DNA of 64,000 nucleotides from Saccopteryx bilineata (GCF_036850765.1 NC_089495.1:193457847-193521846), one strand, 5' to 3'; positions 22,691-33,600 are shown, counted from the stretch's first letter. Made by a program: numbers and translations. Notes: generated from the letters alone by a model not told the origin.

Positions 22691-22747
22691 CCACAAAAGT
22701 TTTAATAAAGGCAACAGCCAAAGCAAAAGCACAAACCTATTTTTTAA

Positions 22748-22868
22748 GCAATCAATGAACTAAAGTGAAGCAACTATAAGGTGACGTTTCTCATCTCTCT
22801 CCCTCCCTCTCTCTTTCTCCCTTCCTGTCTTTGTGTTTTTCTCTCTCCTCTCTCTCAAAAAAAGGCAA
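22748..22868 (+). mobile_element. Family B SINE, 3' fragment
   Basis: Begins inside the body at AGCAATCAATGAACTAAAG and continues to the CTCTCTC tail and A7. The tRNA-like head and modules are absent, so it is 5'-truncated. Confidence 0.8.
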
Positions 22869-22871
22869 ATA

Positions 22872-23262
22872 GCCCTGGCTGGTTGGCTCAGCGGTAGAGC
22901 GTCGGCCTAGCATGCGGAGGACCCGGGTTCGATTCCCGGCCAGGGCACACAGGAGAAGCGCCCATTTGCTTCTCCACCCCTCCACCGCGCTTTCCTCTCT
23001 GTCTCTCTCTTCCCCTCCCGCAGCCAAGGCTCCATTGGAGCAAAGATGGCCCGGGCGCTGGGGATGGCTCTGTGGCCTCTGCCTCAGGCGCTAGAGTGGC
23101 TCTGGTCGCAACATGGCGACGCCCAGGATGGGCAGAGCATCGTCCCCTGGTGGGCAGAGCATCGCCCCATGGTGGGCGTGCCGGGTGGATCCCGGTCGGG
23201 CGCATGCGGGAGTCTGTCTGACTGTCTCTCCCTGTTTCCAGCTTCAGAAAAATGCAAAAAAA
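22872..23262 (+). mobile_element. tRNA-derived SINE, family A (young subfamily)
   Basis: Intact A box (TTGGCTCAGCGGTAGAGCG) and B box (GGTTCGATTCC). A duplicated GGGCAGAGCATCG module lies at about 23130-23170. TSD-like AAAAAAAGGCAAAT on both sides. It closely resembles the copy at 52759. Confidence 0.95.
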
Positions 23263-23274
23263 AAAAAAAGGCAA

Positions 23275-23892
23275 ATTAAAATAAACACACACATACACTC
23301 ATACCCAATACAAAAAAATATAAAAAGAACAAATGAACCCCCCCCCCTCAAAAAAAAAGCAAAAAGAAGAAATTTTAAGAGTAAGAGTAGATTCTGGAAC
23401 AAAAAAAAAGTCATTACTGGAAAAAATGGTAGTATCTACATATATCTATTTAGTTACCTTCTTAGAGTTGATCACTGAACCATGGTTATGCAGCTGTTAA
23501 TATTAAGGAAACCTGGATGAACCTTCTTATGTGAAAAGTTTGGGTGACCAGTTGATAAGAAGTCTCCCTTTGTAAAAGTATTACAGCTATTAAATGAAAA
23601 GGATATTAACAGAATTAGAATGAGAACTTGCTACCCTAACAAATTAACACATAAAGGGTACTGATCATCAACTGCTGCTAGAAGCACAATGAGCAAGAGA
23701 AGCAAACATTGAGTCTCCTGATAAACCACACCCACCCAGGAAGTCTTGCTGTGGTAGCTAGCCTCCAAGATGGCTACAAGTTTGAATTCTGTTAGCCATG
23801 CATATCTACTGCCTTTTTTTCTTTTAATAATAAAGAAAGATGTTTTTTAAAAAATCAGGGAAAGAACCTTTGGTGTGATCCAACTCAGATGT
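23275..23892. other. Unassigned intronic sequence
   Basis: Begins with CACACACATACAC low complexity and a C9 run at 23339-23347, then unique AT-rich sequence without recognised elements. Confidence 0.35.
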
Positions 23893-23900
23893 TTCTAGAG

Positions 23901-24924
23901 CAGTGTTTTTCAACCAGTGTGCCGTGAGACATGGTCAGGTGTGCCATGGGGAAATAAAACATGGGTCCCCAGACTACGGCCCGCAGAGGCTATTTATCCA
24001 GCCCGCCGCCAGCCGCCTCCATCCGAACATAAACATTCCCCTCACAATCCCTCCAGCTATCAGCGACAGGAAGAGTGGAGGCACAGGGAACGCTCACTGA
24101 CCAATCACCTTCTAGGATTCATCCCGACCACCAGCGATGAACCAATAATAGGCCGCCTCTCATCCACACCCAGGAAGGTCCCCACTCGGGCTGCCGTGCA
24201 CTTGTCATTGTGTGGCCGCAGCGAGTAGTTGAAGCTGCTACTCCTCCCCATGGTCTCGATTTCTAATCCTAGTCAGGACTGGAGGTAAATGTTGCCACCA
24301 CTAGATGAAGCCTCAGCCTCAGCTGGTTATGTCTATCCTGATGGTTTGACCTTTTTCTTTTTAAAAGAGGCCCCCGCAGAGGGTGATATACAATGCATCA
24401 CAATGTTATCTATATTGTATATGGCCTCCTGAAGGGTCATCTTCTTAAAGAGCTCAAATCTCTATATACACCATCAAAACAGACAGAACCAAGGCCCCTG
24501 CACCCAGCTGACCATGGGATTTGAACCCACAACCTCAGGGAGAACTCTAGTATTTATCAGAATCCTTACCTAGAAAGCAAACTTCTCAATCTGACAGTAG
24601 AGATGCTCTGAGGACTTATGGTGTTACACAAGTACCCAACATTTTCTAAAATTGATTTTGTCCAGTCTCTGTATAGAGAGAGTATTTACCAAATTGATTT
24701 GAACTCACAACCTTGATAAAAGGTCCAGTATCTATTAGCAGGACTGTATATATGAGGGGGGTTATCCTTTTTTATTTAACTTTGTTTTTAATAAATGTAA
24801 TTTATTTAAACTTTAAATAAATTCTAACAGAGTGTCATTTTGTGTCATTTTGGTAGGTGGTGTGCCCCAGGATTTTATAAATGTAAAAAATGTGCCACAA
24901 CTCAAAAACGGTTGAAAATCACTG
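23901..24924. mobile_element. hAT-type non-autonomous transposon, 1024 bp
   Basis: TIRs CAGTGTTTTTCAACC and, on the opposite strand from the right end, CAGTGATTTTCAACC. A perfect 8-bp TSD TTCTAGAG lies at 23893-23900 and 24925-24932. The interior includes a GC-rich part (23960-24260) with GGGTCCCCAGACTACGGCCCG, resembling a second hAT terminus. The only long frame (23917-24228) shows no transposase motif I recognise. Confidence 0.88.
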
Positions 24925-24932
24925 TTCTAGAG

Positions 24933-25311
24933 GTTAAATAAAATGCCCAAGATTATCCAATAAGGTCCACAATATAGTTCTCCTGCTTCCCAAGCCTTTA
25001 CTGTTTTGCTTTTGATTTGCCTGTAAAACAAGTAACACACCTTACAACCCAGCATTGAGTTCTGAGGGTCTGACTCAGGAATGTAGTCTGAAACACTGTC
25101 AGTCATATCCTCCTGAAACAGGGTAGACTATCTTTGTTTGTTACGCATCTTTAACTAAGAGAGGATCTATTCCAAATACAGAAAACAATGATAATATTAA
25201 GGGGGGTAAACGTTTTCTTCCAACCATTCAAAGTTTAAGAGCCACAGAAAGTAACCTTGGCAATGGTCAAAAAGTGCAACTGACTGTAAATGTGGCAAAA
25301 GTGGCACTCAA
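24933..25311. other. Unassigned intronic sequence
   Basis: No recognised repeat or exon signal. Confidence 0.35.
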
Positions 25312-25684
25312 GTCCTGGCCAGTTGGCTCAGCAGTAGAGCGTCGGCCCAGTGTATGGAAGTCCCGGGTTCAATTCCCAGCCAGGGCACATAGGAGAAATG
25401 CCCATCTGCTTCTCCACCCTTCTCCCTCTCCTTTCTCTCTATCTCTCTTCCCCTCCCGCAGCCAAGGTTCCATTGGGGCAAAGTTGACCCGAGCTCATAG
25501 GATGGCTGTGTAGCCTCTGCCTCAAGCGCTAGAATGGCTCCAGTTGCTACTGAGCAATGACCCAGATGGGCAGAGCATCGCCCCCTGGTGGGCATGCCAA
25601 GTGGATCCTGGTTGGGCACACATGGGAGTCTTTCTCTCTGCCTCCCTGCTTCTCACTTCAGGAAAAATATAGAAAATAAAAAAA
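25312..25684 (+). mobile_element. tRNA-derived SINE, family A (older)
   Basis: Head GTCCTGGCCAGTTGGCTCAG with B box GGTTCAATTCC (one change). Diverged body and GGTTGGGCACACATGG end. TSD AGTGGCACTCAAG / GAGCAGCACTCAAG. Confidence 0.9.
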
Positions 25685-25959
25685 TGAGCAGCACTCAAGG
25701 CATTTAGGAAGGGGGAGTTCCTCGTTTTTTACCCAAAGGTCTTTCTTCTTCTAAAAGTGAGTACTTTTCCCCAGTTATTTGATACATCATTTCTCTTACT
25801 TTTCTAGGGTGAGTAGTTCCTCTGATCTGAGAGAAAGAAAAAAATGTATTAAAGTTCTGCATGTTCAACAGTTTAAAGTTCCATTTGCAACAAACATTAA
25901 TCAGACTTTAGAGTAAGCAATCTCACTAACTGAAACTATCTCCCAGGAATTCATTTAAA

Positions 25960-26250
25960 TCCTTCCCTGGATTACTCCAGCCTCAAGCAATCTCCCCTTC
26001 CTCTGAACTCCAAAAGCAATTATTTGTACAATTTACTTCGTAATTAATCCTGCATTGCCTTGTTAAACCTCTTTCATTATTCTCTGAAATGTTATTTGAA
26101 TCTTCTCTGGTTATATAAATTTCATATTTACTTCTCATCTCCCCAAATAAGATTGTAAATTCCTTGAGAGAAAGAGATAAGGCCTTACATTGTCTTGTAT
26201 ACACATAAAAACACCAAGTAGCACACAGTAAATACAAAGATTTCATTGAT
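25960..26250 (+). repeat. L2 LINE 3' fragment
   Basis: Pattern of an L2 end: cytosine-rich CTCCAGCCTCAAGCAATCTC, AGATTGTAAATTCCTTGAGAG, then GTAGCACACAGTAAATAC. Confidence 0.6.
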
Positions 26251-26349
26251 TTTTTAAAAAGGGGGAAAAACTAGCTAGATTAAGAAAATGTTTAAAGCCA
26301 TGCCAACCAAGAGCCTTCAAGCCAGAGTTTATAAGCCAATGTACTATTT

Positions 26350-26505
26350 TGTTTCCCTGACTCCTGAACCAAAATGAGGGAGTAAAAAGGGTGTGGCCTC
26401 TGAAATCTAGGAGACCTCAATTTTGACCATCTATCTTGAGAACCTATGAACTTAACCCAAACTTTCATTCTCTTCATCTCTAAAATAAAGATAATAATAC
26501 CTATG
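26350..26505 (+). repeat. MIR fragment
   Basis: GTGTGGCCTCTGAAATCTAGG, GAACCTATGAACTTAACCC and TTCATCTCTAAAATAAAGATAA match the middle of MIR in order. Confidence 0.6.
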
Positions 26506-26508
26506 GAA

Positions 26509-26838
26509 GCCTGACCAGGCAATGGTGCAGTAGATAGAGTGTCGGACTGGGATGCGGAGGACCCAGGTTCCAGACCCTGAGGTCGCCAGCTTGAGCGCGG
26601 GCTCATCTGGCTTGAGCAAAGTTCACCAGCTTGGACCCAAGGTCGCTAGCTTGAGCAAGGGGTTACTCAGTCTGCTGTAGCTGCACGGTCAAGGTACATA
26701 TGAGAAAGCAATCTGTGAACAACTAAGGTGTTGCAACAAAAAACTAATGATTGATGCTTCTCATCTCTCTCCGTTCCTGTCTGTCTATCCCTATCTATCT
26801 CTCTCTCTGACTCTCTCTCAATGTAAAAAAAAAAAAAA
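26509..26838 (+). mobile_element. tRNA-derived SINE, family B
   Basis: Head GCCTGACCAGGCAATGGTGC, modules GGTCGCCAGCTTGAGC and GGTCGCTAGCTTGAGC, CTATCTATC/CTCT tail and A14. Confidence 0.93.
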
Positions 26839-27101
26839 GGGCAGAATAATGTTTCTACATGAAAATTTCCTTGAACATCTTGTGTGTGTTCTGGAATCCT
26901 ACATGTAGTATAGAAATTATTTTAAAAGCAGAAAGGTTAAGAACTGAAGAAGTAAAAGTAAAGCCAAGCTAAAGGATCAGGAAAGCAAGTGCTCCTATAC
27001 AAGATATCAAAAGTATAAGCAGCACAGGAGATTTTAATAAAGAAAAAAGAATATTGTTGTTAAATAAGGCTCCAAAGAAATATAATGCAAATAAAAGCAA
27101 A

Positions 27102-27127
27102 GGGGTAGGGGTGGGGTGGGGGTAGGG
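27102..27127 (+). other. G-quadruplex-forming motif
   Basis: Five G runs of three or more, GGGGTAGGGGTGGGGTGGGG plus GTAGGG, with loops of one or two bases on the plus strand. It lies in intronic sequence just upstream of a family B SINE. Structure is inferred from sequence only. Confidence 0.7.
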
Positions 27128-27202
27128 ATAAGCACACTTCACATCAGCAAGTAGAAACAGCTAGTGATAAGTCTGCAAGTCTTTTTTTAAAAATAAGAAC
27201 CC

Positions 27203-27528
27203 GCCTGACCAGACAGTGGCGCAGTGGATAGAGCATTGGACTGGGACGTGGAGGACCCAGGTTCAAGACCCCGAGGTCACCATCTGGTTTGAGCAAAAGC
27301 TCACCAGCTTGGACCCAAGGTCGCTGGCTTGAACAAGGGGTTACTCAGTCTGCTGAAGGCCCGCGGTCAAAGCACATATGAGAAAGCAATCAATGAACAA
27401 CTAAGATGTCACAACGAAAAACTGATGACTGATGCTTCTCATCTCTCTCCATTCCCATCTGTCTGTCTGTCTGTCCCTATCTATCCCTCTCTCTGACTCT
27501 GTGTCTCTGTAAAAAAAATAAATAAATA
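27203..27528 (+). mobile_element. tRNA-derived SINE, family B
   Basis: Head GCCTGACCAGACAGTGGCGC. Part of one module is missing (GGTCACCATCTGGTTTGAGC). CTGTCTGTCTGTCTG run in the tail. TSD AAAAATAAGAACCC at both ends. Confidence 0.93.
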
Positions 27529-27639
27529 AAAAATAAGAACCCCAAAAGACATTTTTAAAAAGAACCCAAAGCACAAAAGCATTGAATAAAGAAGCAAAAC
27601 ACCTCTACAACCTTTAGAATGCCAAAAGCATTATAATAA

Positions 27640-27830
27640 TTTTCTGTATTAAGTCATAATACAACGTTATGTTCACAAAGGAGACAGACCAGACATATTT
27701 GTATGTTACATTGTCTGCACAAAGCATTAACTGCCCTTCTGGACAGGGACCTTTTCTCACTCATCTTTGTATCTCCCACGATGCTTTTCATATGTCTCAG
27801 GTAAGCAATAAATATCCATTATTTAAAAAA
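27640..27830 (+). repeat. Possible L2 3' end
   Basis: CTGGACAGGGACCTTTTCTC, CATCTTTGTATCTCCCACGATG and AGCAATAAATATCC resemble the last ~100 bp of L2. Confidence 0.5.
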
Positions 27831-28306
27831 ATAAGTCTTCATACTGCTGTAGAATTCAAGATAATACATAACATTTTATAGAAATAAAAAGTATTTAATG
27901 GATTTTTAGACTCAAAATGTTCTCATGCAAAAAAATTCATCACAATTCAACCTCAAAAGATGCCAGTGAGCACAGTAAATGTAAACATTTACTTTTAAAG
28001 TTTTTCTCACACCTTATTCTCAAGCCAGATGAGTGTACAATGAAACATTTAATGAATGCCCAAAATATGCTCAGAAAGTTATTAGCCCTTGAGAAGATAA
28101 GTAAATCCAGCATGATCAAATATATAAAAGGATACGCACTACTTAGTTAAGACTAATGCTAGTTAAACAATTCATTATATAGTATATAAAGCCTCTTGTA
28201 GTGGGTACCAAGTGCCAAGCTGGACAAAACAAACTAGGAGCTTGGTGAAAGAAATAATCACGAGTTCAAATGAACAGGAAAACACATCATAAAAGATAGA
28301 GCCAGA
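27831..28306. other. Unassigned intronic sequence
   Basis: AT-rich. The open frame at 27917-28150 (plus) shows no recognisable domain or splice context. Confidence 0.35.
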
Positions 28307-28488
28307 GCCTGACCTGTGGTGGCGCAGTGGGATAAAGCGTCGCCCTGGAACACTGAGGTTGCCGGTTAGAAACCTTGGGCTTGCCTGGTCAAGGCACATA
28401 TGGGAGTTGATGCTTCCTGTTCCCCCCACTTCTCTCTCTCTCTCCTCTATCTCTAAAAATCAATAAATAAAATATTAAAAAAAAAAAA
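28307..28488 (+). mobile_element. tRNA-derived SINE, family C
   Basis: Head GCCTGACCTGTGGTGGCGC, one inserted G before ATAAAGCG, and A14 tail. TSDs AAAGATAGAGCCAGA and AAAGACAGAGCCAGA. Confidence 0.93.
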
Positions 28489-28735
28489 AAGACAGAGCCA
28501 GAATTGAATCTTGGATATATAGTTGACAAGAAAGAAAAATGAAACCAAAGGTTTCTAGTTACTCGAGCCAAAAGTTTTGAGTCACCCTTGATTCTTCCCT
28601 TCTCTCTTGCCCTACCCCACTTCAAACAACCCAACCCCACTGAATCCATCATAAAATTCTGTTGGCTCTACCTATATACAGAATCTGACCACTTCTTATC
28701 ACTTCTGCTGGACCATGGTCTAAGCCAACATTATC

Positions 28736-29177
28736 TTTTTAAAGTTTATTTTGTTGATTTTAAGAAGAGAGGGAGAGAGCGAGAAAGAGACAGGAACATC
28801 TATCTATTCCTGTATGTGCCCTGACCAGGGATCGAACCAGCAACCTCTGCGCTTTAGGATGATGCTCTAACCCAGTGGTCCTCAATTCCCAGGCCGCGGA
28901 CCGGTATCGGTCCGCAGAGAAAAAATAAATAACTTACATTATTTCTGTTTTATTTATATTTAAGTCTGAACAATATTTTATTTTTTTTAAATGACCAAAT
29001 TCCCTCTGTTACATCCGTCTAAGACTCACTCTTGACGCTTGTCTCGGTCATGTGATACATTTATTCGTCCCACCATAAAGGCCGGTTCATGAAAATATTT
29101 TCTGACATTAAACCATCCCGTGGCCCAAAATAGGTTGGGGACCACTGCTCTAACCAGCAGAGCTATCTGGCCAGGGC
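28736..29177 (-). mobile_element. tRNA-derived SINE, family D, split by a hAT MITE
   Basis: In reverse: T-rich tail, AGAGACAGGAACATCTATC, GATCGAACCAGCAACCTC up to 28872, then AGCAGAGCTATCTGGCCAGG from 29156. TSDs AGCCAACATTATCTT and AGCCAATATTATCTT place it inside the L2. Confidence 0.92.
28873..29147. mobile_element. hAT-type MITE nested in a SINE
   Basis: TIRs CAGTGGTCCTCAAT and, from the right end on the other strand, CAGTGGTCCCCAAC. A perfect 8-bp TSD CTCTAACC lies at 28865-28872 and 29148-29155, fitting the NNNTANNN rule of Buster-type hATs. 275 bp, with GGCCGCGGACCGG near the left end. Confidence 0.95.
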
Positions 29178-29333
29178 AGCCAATATTATCTTGTACCTGA
29201 ATACCTGTAATAGCCTTCTAATAGGTCTCCCTGCTTTTTTGCCCTCTTATAGGCTGCTTTTCACTATGCAGTTGGAGGGATCTCTTTAAAGACCAAGTCA
29301 GTTTATTTGTTGTTTGCCAAAACCCTACAGTGA

Positions 29334-29603
29334 AGGAAGGGGTGGGTGGGTGGGTGTGATACAACCACAAAGGAAAACAAGTGGGATGATATATGATAGA
29401 TACACACAAAATCTTCAATAATGGATAATGAGGTTACTGGTAATCTTTATTTGTTCTTTGACTTCTTTATTTTCTCCTTTGTACTTTTCTGTATTTTCCA
29501 AAGGAACATAATTAATTCCTTTTATAATAAAATTAAATGCTTTAATTGGAGGGGCAGAAAATCAATGCTCATAAGATCTTTTTGGAATAACCAAAAATTT
29601 TAA
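29334..29603 (+). mobile_element. Insertion inside L2, probably 5'-truncated LINE tail
   Basis: A 13-bp duplication, AACCCTACAGTGA at 29321-29333 and AAACCTACAGTGA at 29604-29616, brackets about 270 bp not found in L2. It ends in an A-rich tract. GTACTTTTCTGTATTTTCC resembles an old L1 3' UTR. The G-run GGGGTGGGTGGGTGGG opens it. Confidence 0.65.
29339..29354 (+). other. G-quadruplex-forming motif
   Basis: GGGGTGGGTGGGTGGG is the classic parallel G-quadruplex arrangement with single-T loops. It is at the 5' edge of the insertion in L2. Confidence 0.75.
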
Positions 29604-30070
29604 AAACCTACAGTGACTCCCCACTTGGTTCAAAATAAAAGCTGAAGACATTACAAATCCCTACAAGGCTCCACCATTACCTCTCAGATTTCTTCTTACT
29701 ACTTACTCCTTTGTTCACTATGCTCCAGCACACTGGCCACCTTGCTGTTCTTCAAACACACTAAGAATGCTCCTACCGAAGGGCCTTTGCACTGGCTATT
29801 CCCTCTGCTCAGAATGTTCCCCACCCTCCAATTCACAAGCCTTACTTCCTGTACTCTGCTCAAATGTTATTTTCTCAGAGAAGGTTACCATGACTACCCA
29901 TCTAAGATGTAAACTGCACAACACACAAACACACAAATAAACACACCAGTTTCTATCCCCCTTTATGAAGTCGTTTTTGTTTTCTGTTTTTTCCCATAGT
30001 CATTCTGGTCACTGGTATATACCCTGACCCATGGCTAGGACTCAATAAATCTCTGTGGAATAAATAAAAA

Positions 30071-30984
30071 CATGGAGGCAGAAATGAAAGTTAAAGGATT
30101 TGAGAGTGTGCCGATGTATGTGTTTGAAGATTCAAAGACTAAAAGAAAATCAATCTGCCAGAAATAGAGAACACTTGGAGCAAAGAAACCTTCTTCCAAA
30201 AGTAAAGAAGAGATTTGGTTAACAGTGGACAATTAGAAAAAGTGAGAGATTTGAAAGATGGAAAGTTGATGGGGGGATGGTGGCTATGAGCACGAAGAAA
30301 ATTTAGCCTGAGAGGAAAGGGATAAAATAGTTGGAGACAGAATGAGAGCTGAGAATAGGAAGTGCACGAAGAGGACAGAAGAGTTATAGATACAGGAAAG
30401 GTGAAGAGGAAGGATGAGTCAATCACAGGGGAAGGGGTGGAGGCCATTGTTATGTCACAATGCTGTTCTTGTTCAAATCTAAGACATAACGGTCCTGGAA
30501 AAGATATTTATGCATGAATAAGCCTTTATTTCCAAAATGTAAGTGACTTTATGAGTGTTAAAACATACAAAGATATGTAGTACATCTGTTGTATCACTAT
30601 GAACACTCAAATTCCTCACTGTAGCAATGTATAAGAGTGTAAAGGTTAATTCATAAAATCGGTGAATTCCTCAATTTCATTCCTTAATACCACTGTTAGG
30701 TATTTGCCATGAAAGAGATGAAACAAGGTAGAAGTGAGTGGTTACAGAGTATTTGTAATCTACTTTTGATCCTCTGCTAGCCAGTTTACAGAACTGGGCA
30801 ACCTGGACTTCCACTATTAGGAAAACAGTGTAATACTGTTTGCCTTTAAATTTGAAATGGCCAAACAAAAACATAACTCAATTTTAATATAAACTCTTTG
30901 AAAGATTAACACAAACCTGAAATAGAAGTTAAAATGTTTCTTAAATCACACCGAACAATAGTGAGCTTATGCAAATCTTATTTT
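30071..30984. other. Unassigned intronic sequence
   Basis: Purine-rich plus strand at 30200-30440 (GAGGAAAGGG-type), otherwise AT-rich. An old unidentified repeat is possible; no exon signal was seen. Confidence 0.35.
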
Positions 30985-31176
30985 AACCCTAGCGGTAGCT
31001 CAGTTGATTAGAGCATCATCCCATACTCCAGGATTGCAGGTTCAATCCCCAGTCAAGGCATGTACAAGAACCAACCAATGAATAGATACATAAGTGGAAC
31101 AACAAATCAAATCAATGTGTCCTCTCTCTTTCTCTTTTCTTCTCTCTTGCTAAAATACATATATCAAAAAATTTTA
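30985..31176 (+). mobile_element. tRNA-derived SINE, family D
   Basis: TAGCTCAGTTGATTAGAGC A box region, GGTTCAATCCCC B box, AACCAACCAATGAATAGAT and GTGGAACAACAAATCAAATC body. The first bases of the head are lost. Confidence 0.85.
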
Positions 31177-32214
31177 ACTTCATTTTAATTTTTTGAGCAT
31201 TCTTCAAGACAGTATAAAATCCTATTAAAAATGTATCTATACAGCACTGTCACTGAAAGAACAATTTTACATGTCTATATTCTCAGATGCATAATCTACT
31301 AAAATTTAAAAATCAAAATTCATTTGAAACAGAAATTTTTCAATCAGAAGACAAATAATTTTGCAAGTTCAGTGTTATGGCCACACTTCAGGCAGAGATA
31401 AAGCAAACATATAGTACCTTAGATATGCGAATTTATGCACTGCTCACTAAAAGCTAGCCAGATGCTATTTTATCATTGATAGCTTCAAATTCCACTCAGA
31501 GTGCAACTGCAGTTGCACTGAATCTGGCAATATAAGCATGCCTGCATGTTATTATGGGAAATAGTGGAAAATTTCACAGGCTGACATCCAGAATGTCTGC
31601 GGTTCTTTTTCATATTTCTTTCTTCCTGCAAAGCAGTTATTAGACCAGTAGTTGGATTTTTTTTAAGCTGGAAATTTCCACTCATTTTTTTTAAAACTAG
31701 TCTTCTTAAATGTAAATTGTGAAATGTTACAAAATTCCAGCATGACAAAGAATAATTCAGACAGAACAGAATCAAAACATGTATCTTCAAATTAGGTGAG
31801 AGGACTGGTAAGTAAATTGAGGCATCACGCTCTCTGAGCAAGAAAAAAAAAAGTGTCCAGGGAAATGCTTAGGCAATTTAAGGTTACAATAATTTAATAT
31901 AAATACTAAATGTGACAAATAGCATACTTGTCAAAATAGCACAAATGTGGAGGCATTAAAAAGGTAACACAACTCAGTAGAACAGTTAAGCACAGAAACC
32001 ATGAAGAGAAGACAGTAAAATATAGCTAAGTAAAAAAGAAATATATTCTATACTAATAGAAGTAACCATAAAGATTGGGTTTTCCAATGAGGGTTAAAGA
32101 CAGAACAATGTCAAAACTTCTCAGGTAAGATTCATAGTGTGTAGCTAGATCTTCAGCATCTTTTCATTAGGATTATACCAGATTACTAGAATTGACACTT
32201 TCAATCTTTTTATT
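31177..32214. other. Unassigned intronic sequence
   Basis: About 1 kb without a recognised element. A minus-strand open frame (31485-31841) has no recognised domain and is not bounded by convincing splice sites. Confidence 0.4.
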
Positions 32215-33365
32215 AGATCTTTTGTTTTGTTTTATTTTTATTGAATTTATTGGGTTAACACTGGTTAGTAAAATTATACAGGTTTCGGGCCCTGGTCTAC
32301 AATGGTAGACCGTCGGCCTGGCGTGCAGGAGTCCTGGGTTCGATTCCCGGCCAGGGCACACAGGAGAGGCGCCCATCTGCTTCTCCACCCCTCCCCCTCT
32401 CCTTCCTCTGTCCCTCTCTTCCCCTCCTGCAGCCAAGGCTCCATTGGAAGCAAAGTTGGCCCAGGCACTGAGGATGGCTCCATGGCCTCTGCCTCAGGCA
32501 CTAGAATGGCTCTGGTTGCAACAGAGCGACGCCCCAGATGGGCAGAGCATCACCCCCTGGTGGGCATGCCGGGTGGATCCTGGTCGGGCGCATGCGGGAG
32601 TCTGTCTGCCTCCCCGTTTCCAACATCAGAAAAATACAAAAAAAAAAAATGATACAGGTTTCAGGTGTACAATTCCACAATACATCATCTGTATATTGCA
32701 CTACGCGCTCACCACGCCAAGTCAAGTGTCCGTTCATCACCATCCATTCCCCCTCCACCCTCCTCTGCCTCCCTCTTGCCGCCTTTCCCTCCTGCAACTG
32801 CCACACTGTTGTCTGTGTCTGTAAGTTTCTTTAAGTTTTTCTTTGCTTATTCTCTTCACTTTTGTCACCAAGCTCCTCAAACTCCATCCCCTCTGACAGC
32901 TGTCAGTCTGTTCTCGGTATCTATGTGCCTGTTTCTATTTTCTATATTTTTGTTAGTTTTGTTCATTAGAGTCCACATATAAGTGAAATAATATGGTACT
33001 TGTCTTTTTCTGACTGGCTTATTCACTTAACCTAATAATCTCCAAGTCTAACCATGCTGTCACAAGAGGTTAAAATGTCTTTCTTTTTTATGGGTGAGTA
33101 GTATTTCACTGTGTAACCAAACCCCAGCTTTTTTATCTAGTCATCTACTCAAGGGCACTTAGGCTGCTTCCCAATCTTGGCTATTGTAATAACTGCAATT
33201 AACATAGGGTGTACCTATTCTTTCATATTAGAGGTTCGGGTTTCTTTGGATATACTGCTAGAAGTGGAATTGCTGGGTCATGAGGCAGTTCCATTTTTTA
33301 ATTTTTTGAGGTAATTCCACACTATTTTCCACAGTGGCTGCACCAATCTGCATTCCCTGATGTTT
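32215..33365 (-). repeat. L1 3' end (ORF2 C-terminus and 3' UTR), antisense, split by a SINE
   Basis: Read on the minus strand, the right end gives GTGCAGCCACTGTGGAAAAT, then TATCCAAAGAAACCCGAACC and, further on, CACTTATATGTGGACTC, the known order of an L1 ORF2 end and 3' UTR. Stops break the frame. A family A SINE sits at 32287-32649. Confidence 0.85.
32287..32649 (+). mobile_element. tRNA-derived SINE, family A with rearranged A box
   Basis: The head reads GCCCTGGTCTACAATGGTAG instead of the usual ...GGTTGGCTCAGCGGTAG, so the A box is damaged while the B box GGTTCGATTCC is intact. The TSD ATACAGGTTTC lies on both sides, within L1. Confidence 0.93.
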
Positions 33366-33379
33366 ATAAACTTTTCCCC

Positions 33380-33600
33380 CCAATCGATTTGGGAGGGGGC
33401 ACAAAGGAGAAGTAGAGAAAAAGAGGGAGAGAGAGAAAAAGAGGGAGGAGGAGAGGAAAAGAGAAGCATCAAATCATTGTTCCACTTAGTTGTTCCCTTG
33501 TTAGCTGTGCACTCATTGGTTGCTTCTCATATGTGCCTGATGGGGGGTAGGGATTGGACCTACAACCTAAGCACGTCATCTATCCATTGGGCCTTCAATC
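33380..33600 (-). mobile_element. Diverged SINE, D-like
   Basis: In reverse: GAGGGAGAGAGAGAAAAAG-type tail, GTTCCACTTAGTTGTTCCC, CATATGTGCCTGATGGG, and a worn head. The head cannot be assigned firmly. Confidence 0.6.

Larger units (their letters stand above)
28560..30070 (+). repeat. L2 LINE 3' region, split into three parts
   Basis: The pieces 28560-28735, 29178-29333 and 29604-30070 read on in order: CACCCTTGATTCTTCCCTTC, AATAGCCTTCTAATAGGTCTCC, CAGTGACTCCCCACTTGG, GGGCCTTTGCACTGGCTATTCC, then GGACTCAATAAATCTCTGTGG. A SINE with a hAT inside and a second insertion interrupt it. Confidence 0.8.

Noticed and set aside
23917..24228. 103-codon open frame within the hAT element, possible transposase
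   Set aside because: No transposase motif or zinc-finger pattern is visible; the GC-rich patch is short of stops by composition.
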